11,023 nucleotides of DNA from JBCBXA01 sp039816825 (GTDB lineage: Bacteria; Pseudomonadota; Alphaproteobacteria; Rhizobiales; Rhizobiaceae): NCBI GenBank assembly GCA_039816825.1, contig JBCBXA010000093.1:1-11023 (forward strand), read 5' to 3'. A program made the translations under genes and the position numbers. Numbering within the stretch: position 1 is the first letter of the stretch; the number at the start of each line of letters is the position of its first letter. This document shows, in pieces, positions 6,614 to 11,023 of this stretch. The notes below the pieces were generated by a model. That model saw only the letters and a program-made list of their open reading frames with translations, did not search any database and was not told the DNA's origin.

Positions 6614-6694
6614 GCCATGCGCGCGGTGCGGGTCTGGTTTCGGGAAGGTTAAGCTCCAAACCAGCAGATGATGCGTTGAGGTGGCGCGCATGGC
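6614..6694. repeat. Nested inverted repeats in the divergent DUF1127/pepP intergenic region
   Basis: The outer arms GCCATGCGCGC (6614-6624) and GCGCGCATGGC (6684-6694) are perfect 11-bp reverse complements. Nested inside, CTGGTTT (6634-6640) and AAACCAG (6658-6664) form a second stem, which GGA (6643-6645) and TCC (6655-6657) can extend after a 2-nt bulge. A further imperfect pair is TTCGGGAAGGT (6639-6649) against ACCTTCCGAA (6700-6709). Together with the SD-complement repeat, most of the 193-bp intergenic region can fold or bind a dimeric regulator. No gene is convincing within it. Confidence 0.5.
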
Positions 6695-6704
6695 GCGATA
6701 CCTT
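6676..6704 (+). promoter_or_regulatory. Possible pepP promoter (weak)
   Basis: TTGAGG (6676-6681) and TACCTT (6699-6704) are spaced by 17 nt. The -10 matches consensus only at its three most conserved positions. It would give a leader of about 23 nt before ATG 6734 and overlaps the right arm of the intergenic inverted repeat, so a protein bound there could block it. Confidence 0.3.
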
Positions 6705-6733
6705 CCGAACGATCCAACGACGCGAAAGCCATC

Positions 6734-8578
6734 ATGTTTCAGAGCTTTGAGAACAAGAGCCAGACCCACCTGAGCGCAGCACGCCTGATGGCTTTGCGTG
6801 CCCGCATGGCCGAGCTGAAGATCGACTGGCTGCTCATCTTTCACGCCGATGAGCATCAAAATGAATATCTGCCCGCTCGTGCAGAGCGCCTCGCCTGGTT
6901 GACCGGTTTTACGGGTTCAGCAGGCTGGGCGCTGGTCGGTCGAGAGGTGGCATGCGTGTTTGTCGACAGTCGATACACGCTGCAAGCCCAGGATCAGTTG
7001 GATGCATCGGCGTTTTTGCAAGCCGATTTGAGTGCGGAGGCACTGGCGGACTTCTTTGCTGAACACGCAAAACCCGGCGACGTGTTTGGGTTTGACGGCT
7101 GGACGACCACGGCCCACTGGTCCCGCTGGATTGAAAAGACGGCCAACCGGAACGGCGCAACAATCACGGCACTGGACGTTCATCCCATAGACGATGTGTG
7201 GGCTGACCAACCCGATTTGCCTGCTGAACCCGTGACAATCCGGCCCGCGGAATTGGCCGGCGAACTGGCGGTGGATAAGCTCAACACTATTCGCGCTGAT
7301 ATCGGGGCCGCTGGCGGCTCGGCCTTTCTGCTCACAGACCCGACAGCGGTGTGCTGGCTCTTCAACATCCGTGGTTCCGACATACCGCGCACGCCACTGG
7401 CCTTAAGCTGGGCCCTTGTGCACGCTGACGGTGATCCAGAGCTCTTCGTCAAGCGCAGCAAACTGGACATCGAAACCCAAGCCTACCTTACGCAATTGGC
7501 GGATCTGCAACCGGTCTCCTCTTTGCTCGCATCACTGACGCACTCGGCCAACAAGATTCACGCAGCCGGAGGTAAAGTGCTGTTTGCACCGCGTGCGACG
7601 GCGCATGTTCTCCATCAAGCCATGGCCAGTACAGGCGTTGAACTGAAAGAAGCCACGGATCCTGTGGTGGCCAGACGGGCCACCAAGAACGAGGTGGAGG
7701 TGCAGGGTATGACAGCTGCGCACCAGCGCGACGGCGCCGCCATGGTTGAGTTCCTTCACTGGCTGGATGAACAGCCCGGTGGCTCGCTCACAGAGATAGA
7801 CGCGGCGACCAAGTTGGAAGCGGTGCGACACAGCACCGGCGAGCGGCTCGGTATGCCACTGCTCGACATCGCTTTCGAAACCATCTCCGCGGCAGGACCC
7901 AACGCCGCACTGCCGCACTACCGTGTGAATGAGACCAGCAATCGATTGATCGAGGACGGAAGCCTGTATCTCGTCGATTCCGGCGCTCAATATTCCGACG
8001 GCACAACTGATATCACCCGAACGGTCGCCATCGGCGTGGTAGATGATGAAAGACGCGACCGGTTCACCCGTGTCTTGAAAGGGCACATTGACATCCAGAC
8101 GCTGAAGTTCCCGTCAGGCACGAAGGGCAGCGCGCTGGACCCGTTTGCCCGGCGTGCGCTTTGGGAGGCAGGTCTCGACTTTGGCCACGGCACCGGCCAT
8201 GGGGTCGGTGCCTATATGTCGGTGCACGAGGGCCCGCAAAGCATATCGCCGAGAGGAACGGCAGCCATTGAGCCCGGCATGATTACCTCCAACGAACCGG
8301 GCTACTACAAGGAAAGCGAATACGGAATTCGCATCGAGAATCTTGAGCTTGCCTGTGGTCCCGACCCGGTTGAGGGCGGCGACAAACCCATGATCTGGTT
8401 CGAGACGCTGACGCTCTGCCCCATCGACCGCAACTGCATCATGGTCGATCTACTAGATGATGCAGAGCTAAGCTGGTTGAACGACTATCACGCACGCGTT
8501 TTGGCGGAACTGGAACCGCTGGTGATCCCCGAGAGCCGCACGTGGCTCGAAAGAGCAACAGCGCCAATTCTCCGGTAG
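6734..8578 (+). CDS. pepP: Xaa-Pro aminopeptidase (aminopeptidase P, M24B, long form)
   Basis: This cytoplasmic metallopeptidase removes the N-terminal residue of peptides whose second residue is proline. It has 614 residues, the long three-domain form resembling eukaryotic cytosolic APP1 and not the 440-residue E. coli PepP. The order is a creatinase-like N domain (about 16-145), a second creatinase-like domain (about 155-305, with SDIPRTPLALSWALV), the M24 pita-bread catalytic domain (about 315-540) and a C-terminal M24_C extension (about 545-607, with ELSWLNDYHARV). All five dinuclear-metal ligands are present: D415 in LVDSG, D426 in TTDITRT, H489 in HGTGHG, E521 in SNEPGYY and E535 in IRIENL. 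The accessory histidines H485 and that of SVHEGPQ are also kept, so it should be active, normally with Mn2+. ATG 6734 has only a weak purine-rich site upstream. The gene stands alone, divergent from the DUF1127 gene and convergent with azlD. Confidence 0.95.
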   Translation: MFQSFENKSQTHLSAARLMALRARMAELKIDWLLIFHADEHQNEYLPARAERLAWLTGFTGSAGWALVGREVACVFVDSRYTLQAQDQLDASAFLQADLSAEALADFFAEHAKPGDVFGFDGWTTTAHWSRWIEKTANRNGATITALDVHPIDDVWADQPDLPAEPVTIRPAELAGELAVDKLNTIRADIGAAGGSAFLLTDPTAVCWLFNIRGSDIPRTPLALSWALVHADGDPELFVKRSKLDIETQAYLTQLADLQPVSSLLASLTHSANKIHAAGGKVLFAPRATAHVLHQAMASTGVELKEATDPVVARRATKNEVEVQGMTAAHQRDGAAMVEFLHWLDEQPGGSLTEIDAATKLEAVRHSTGERLGMPLLDIAFETISAAGPNAALPHYRVNETSNRLIEDGSLYLVDSGAQYSDGTTDITRTVAIGVVDDERRDRFTRVLKGHIDIQTLKFPSGTKGSALDPFARRALWEAGLDFGHGTGHGVGAYMSVHEGPQSISPRGTAAIEPGMITSNEPGYYKESEYGIRIENLELACGPDPVEGGDKPMIWFETLTLCPIDRNCIMVDLLDDAELSWLNDYHARVLAELEPLVIPESRTWLERATAPILR

Positions 8579-8615
8579 CCAAGGCCAGAAACCTAGCCAA
8601 ACACCTGCCGGAGAA
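8568..8615. repeat. Inverted repeat across the convergent pepP/azlD stop codons
   Basis: TTCTCCGGTA (8568-8577) pairs with TGCCGGAGAA (8606-8615): 8 bp perfect plus one wobble and one more pair, with a 28-nt loop that holds the 14-bp intergenic gap. The arms lie in the last codons of pepP and of azlD, so both transcripts carry the structure at their 3' ends. Neither strand has a U-tract, so this is not a canonical Rho-independent terminator. Confidence 0.45.
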
Positions 8616-8904
8616 CGACAAGCAGGCCCAATGAGAGCGCGCCGGCGAGCAGGAAGCTAAAGCGCGTGCCTAGAAAGATGGCAGCAACCAGAGCAACCCT
8701 CTCGATCCAGCCCCCATCAATCGCCGCCGGTAGAACGATCGCCGTGATGACCGCCACCGGGACCGCTTCGAGCGCGGCTTCCACACGATAGTGGATCGGT
8801 TCGAACCGCCTCAGCACGTAGTGCCCGGCCAGGCGATTGACCAGTGTCACAGCACCACCCACGAGGACGATCACGTAAAGTGATAGAAGAGCGGCCTCAC
8901 CCAT
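8593..8904 (-). CDS. azlD: AzlD-family membrane subunit of a branched-chain amino-acid exporter
   Basis: This is the small membrane subunit that works with AzlC (YgaH with YgaZ in E. coli) to export branched-chain amino acids such as valine, leucine and isoleucine analogues. It has 103 residues with three to four hydrophobic segments. The family pattern is recognisable as TLVNRLAGHYVLRRF, then HYRVEAALEAVPVAVITAIV. ATG 8904 overlaps the end of azlC by 8 bp (azlC stop TGA at 8899-8897), which indicates translational coupling and fixes the start. A longer in-frame reading upstream would begin within azlC with a charged, non-membrane leader and is less likely. It is the last gene of the ligA-azlC-azlD unit and ends 14 bp from the convergent pepP stop. 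Confidence 0.9.
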   Translation of the reverse strand: MGEAALLSLYVIVLVGGAVTLVNRLAGHYVLRRFEPIHYRVEAALEAVPVAVITAIVLPAAIDGGWIERVALVAAIFLGTRFSFLLAGALSLGLLVVLRQVFG

Positions 8905-9634
8905 TTGCCTGCTGCCTATCCTGCTCCCTATCCTGCGGCCGTGCCAAAAGCCCTGCACAGCCCATACCGACCAAACCTCCAGCCGCTATGTGATAAGGCG
9001 ATCCAAAGGCCAGATATGCGATGCCCGCCGCTAGCGCGCTGGAAGCAAAGACCCAGACCGAGTTCGGCTTCGAACGAAAGCCCAATGCGAGCAGCAAAAA
9101 ATATATCGGCACCAGCATATCGAGACCGACGGCCTGGGGATCCTCGATCAGATTGCCGAATACGACACCAAATCCGGTGGCCACAATCCATGCAAGATAG
9201 AGCAACAATGCATTGCCCATGGCGTAGCCATAGGTCAGCCGCTGTCTCTCAGCCTGCTTCAGACCCATCACAAAGCTGATGTCCTGCAAAAGGTACAGAA
9301 CGCTCATCACGCGCGGCATGGCCATGGGTTCCAGCTTGCGGCCGATGGCCGCCGAATAGAGAACCATGCGAAAGTTCACTGCGAACACGGCCAGCGCAAT
9401 AACCCAGACAGGCTGCCCCTGCCCGAACAGTTCAATCGTAACCACCTGGCTCGCACCGGCAAAGAAAAGGGCGCTTTGAAGAAGCGCCACTGGCAGCGGC
9501 CACCCGGCATTGGCAGCAAGTGCACCAACCACCATGCCAAAGGGCAGAACGGTCAGCAGGAACGGCAAAACCTCGGAGACGCCATCGCGAAAGCCAGCAG
9601 GGCGAAGGTCGTAGGCACCGTCATCTGCACTCAC
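8897..9634 (-). CDS. azlC: AzlC-family branched-chain amino-acid permease (export subunit)
   Basis: This is the larger subunit of an AzlC/AzlD (YgaZ/YgaH-type) inner-membrane exporter of branched-chain amino acids. It has 245 residues with five to seven predicted membrane segments. Family features include VLPFGMVVGALAANAGW, FFAGASQVVTIELF, and NFRMVLYSAAIGRKL with the conserved Asn-Phe-Arg. The start is GTG at 9634, overlapping the ligA stop in the tetranucleotide GTGA (9634-9631). AGGG (9646-9643) lies 8 nt upstream as a ribosome site. No other start is near without losing the first membrane segment. It is followed by azlD with an 8-bp overlap. Expression probably depends on ligA transcription. 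No regulator gene lies beside it in the window. Confidence 0.92.
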   Translation of the reverse strand: MSADDGAYDLRPAGFRDGVSEVLPFLLTVLPFGMVVGALAANAGWPLPVALLQSALFFAGASQVVTIELFGQGQPVWVIALAVFAVNFRMVLYSAAIGRKLEPMAMPRVMSVLYLLQDISFVMGLKQAERQRLTYGYAMGNALLLYLAWIVATGFGVVFGNLIEDPQAVGLDMLVPIYFLLLALGFRSKPNSVWVFASSALAAGIAYLAFGSPYHIAAGGLVGMGCAGLLARPQDREQDRQQANG

Positions 9635-11022
9635 GGTTCACGCCCTATCAAGGTGAACCAGCCGGCCTCATCAACCGTCTCCACACCCAGATCCGTGGCC
9701 TTCTGGAGCTTGGAGCCAGCGCCTGGACCGGCGACCAGCAAGTCTGTCTTTCCTGATACCGAGCCCGCCACCTTGGCGCCCAGCCGCTCCGCCATGGCCT
9801 TGGCTTCATCGCGTGTCATCTGCTCAAGGTTACCAGTGAAGACCACCGTCTTACCCGCCACCGGGCTGTCGCTTTCGGTGCCTTCGTCATCGGTTGGTTG
9901 AACCTGATTGAGCAACGAACTGATGGCCGCGCGGTTCTGCGGTGCGCTGAAAAACTCTCGCAACGCGCCTACAACTGTGTCGCCAATACCATCAATGTTG
10001 CCTGTTTCGGCGGCGGCCTCTTCGTTACCATCGGCCAGCGCTTCCATCGTCTCGATAAACGCACCGGTGCTGGTGAAGTGCCGCGCCAGATCCTTGGCGG
10101 TCTGCTCGCCAACGTGACGGATGCCCAAACCGAAGATAAAGCGGTAAAGATCAACCGAACGCCGTTCATCGATGGCATCAAAGAGCTTCTCAGCGCTCGT
10201 GGCACCCCAGCCCTCCCGGTTCTTGAGCCTGGTCAGCGATGCACTGTCCCGCTCACGCAATGTGAAGATGTCAGCCGGAGTCTTGATCAGGCCCTCCGTG
10301 TGAAACGTCTCAATCTGCTTGTCTCCCAGCCCATCTATGTCGAAGGCCTTTCGCGCAACAAAGTGCTTGAGTTGCTCCACCACCTGCGCCGGGCACACCA
10401 ACCCACCGGTACACCGGCGCACGCTGTCGGCTCGTCCGGTCTTGGCATTCAGTTCGCGCACCGCCGGTGAGCCGCACGCCGGGCAGACGAGGGGAAACTC
10501 AAACGGCACGGCATCTACAGGGCGTTTGCCGAGGTCCACATCCAGCACTTTCGGGATCACGTCACCGGCCCGATAGACTGTAACCGTATCTCCGATACGG
10601 AGATCCTTGCCGCCACGAATCTCTTCGCCATCATTTCCAAGACCGGCGATGTAATCTTCATTGTGAAGAGTGGCATTTGACACCACGACGCCACCGACCG
10701 TAACCGGCTCCAGGCGTGCGACGGGGCTCAGAGCCCCCGTCCGGCCCACCTGAATTTCCACATCGCGAAGAATGGTAGTTGCGAGCTCGGCGGGAAACTT
10801 GTGAGCCACCGCCCAGCGTGGCGAGTTGGACCGCGCGCCAAGACGCTGCTGCAGCGCCAGATCATCGACCTTGTAGACGACACCATCTATATCGTAACCC
10901 AGCGTCGCGCGATCGGCTGATATCGAACCATAGTGCGCGATCAACGCTTCAACGCTGACAAAGCGTTGCGTGAGCGGATTGATGCGAAAACCCCATTTTC
11001 TGAACGTCTCCAGCATGCCCGT
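9631..11022 (-). CDS. ligA: NAD+-dependent DNA ligase LigA, C-terminal 463 residues (5'-partial)
   Basis: LigA seals nicks in replication and repair using NAD+. The N-terminal third, including the Ia domain and the adenylated KxDG lysine, lies beyond the right edge. Visible in order (fragment numbering from the edge) are nucleotidyltransferase motif DGVVYKV (46-52, E. coli K290 equivalent K51), WAVAHKFPAE (70-79, E. coli K314 equivalent K75), the OB-fold start QVGRTGALSPVARLEPV (91-107), a four-cysteine zinc finger (C180, C183, C204, C210), helix-hairpin-helix repeats from AFDIDGLGDKQIETF onward, and a C-terminal BRCT domain (VVFTGNLEQMTRDEA to the end, with the conserved DEAGWF Trp). The zinc-finger loop has six more residues than the E. 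coli spacing, a form I recall from other Hyphomicrobiales. The stop TGA overlaps the azlC GTG. There are no disruptions in the visible part, so it should be functional. Confidence 0.96.
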   Translation of the reverse strand, partial: TGMLETFRKWGFRINPLTQRFVSVEALIAHYGSISADRATLGYDIDGVVYKVDDLALQQRLGARSNSPRWAVAHKFPAELATTILRDVEIQVGRTGALSPVARLEPVTVGGVVVSNATLHNEDYIAGLGNDGEEIRGGKDLRIGDTVTVYRAGDVIPKVLDVDLGKRPVDAVPFEFPLVCPACGSPAVRELNAKTGRADSVRRCTGGLVCPAQVVEQLKHFVARKAFDIDGLGDKQIETFHTEGLIKTPADIFTLRERDSASLTRLKNREGWGATSAEKLFDAIDERRSVDLYRFIFGLGIRHVGEQTAKDLARHFTSTGAFIETMEALADGNEEAAAETGNIDGIGDTVVGALREFFSAPQNRAAISSLLNQVQPTDDEGTESDSPVAGKTVVFTGNLEQMTRDEAKAMAERLGAKVAGSVSGKTDLLVAGPGAGSKLQKATDLGVETVDEAGWFTLIGREP

Positions 11023-11023
11023 T

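Noticed and set aside
6541..6618. 84-residue version of the DUF1127 protein starting upstream at 6618
   Set aside because: The extra residues run through the Shine-Dalgarno and leader repeats and look like translated non-coding sequence. The 58-residue form fits the family and has an ideal ribosome site.
6647..6654. CtrA half-site (TTAACCTT on the - strand, near TTAACCAT)
   Set aside because: Only one half-site is present; at the expected spacing the second half reads GAAA and not TTAA. This is too weak to call.
6603..6749. 48-codon + strand reading frame with a TTG start, preceded by AGGAGG (6591-6596)
   Set aside because: The ribosome-like site is simply the complement of CCTCCT in the DUF1127 leader. 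The start is rare, the frame runs into pepP, and the likely pepP promoter lies inside it.
1..11023. Mobile element, CRISPR array, defence or secretion system, or RNA gene
   Set aside because: No transposase, integrase, repeat-spacer pattern, tRNA or rRNA sequence was seen on either strand. Gene content and codon usage look uniformly chromosomal.

Overview
The window looks like ordinary chromosome from an alphaproteobacterium, most likely of the Hyphomicrobiales (Rhizobiales). The evidence is the moderately high G+C, the form of the UvrD/PcrA N terminus, a DUF1127 mini-protein, a 600-residue aminopeptidase P, and a LigA with a long zinc-finger loop. No tRNA, rRNA, insertion sequence, phage gene, CRISPR array or toxin/defence module is visible. 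A run of 10 N at 287-296 marks a draft-assembly gap.

Layout, left to right. (1) On the + strand, the C-terminal part of a ClC-type chloride channel with a CBS-like tail, entering from the left edge and interrupted by the gap. (2) On the + strand, a complete UvrD/PcrA-type DNA helicase, preceded by an 11-bp inverted repeat that abuts its start codon. (3) On the + strand, a CPA1-type cation/proton antiporter with a cytoplasmic RCK/TrkA-N-like tail, overlapping prmA (ribosomal protein L11 methyltransferase) by 4 bp. This pair has its own well-formed sigma-70-like promoter at 3544-3572. (4) A GC-rich hairpin terminator at 6313-6340, shared with a convergent 58-residue DUF1127 gene on the - strand. 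(5) A 193-bp divergent intergenic region rich in inverted repeats, separating the DUF1127 gene from (6) pepP, a long-form M24B Xaa-Pro aminopeptidase on the + strand. (7) A convergent junction of only 14 bp with a hairpin built across both stop codons. (8) On the - strand, the operon ligA (partial at the right edge)-azlC-azlD: NAD-dependent DNA ligase followed by an AzlC/AzlD branched-chain amino-acid exporter, each gene overlapping the next.

The genes form no single pathway. They are DNA maintenance (uvrD, ligA), ion homeostasis (ClC, antiporter), ribosome modification (prmA), peptide turnover (pepP) and amino-acid export (azlCD). I see no evidence for an undescribed multi-gene system. The items most worth a second look lie in regulatory DNA: the palindrome before uvrD, the leader of the DUF1127 gene where an upstream segment can pair with its Shine-Dalgarno, the nested inverted repeats between that gene and pepP, and the hairpin at the pepP/azlD junction. 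All hairpins were found by eye; none has been tested by folding or conservation analysis.
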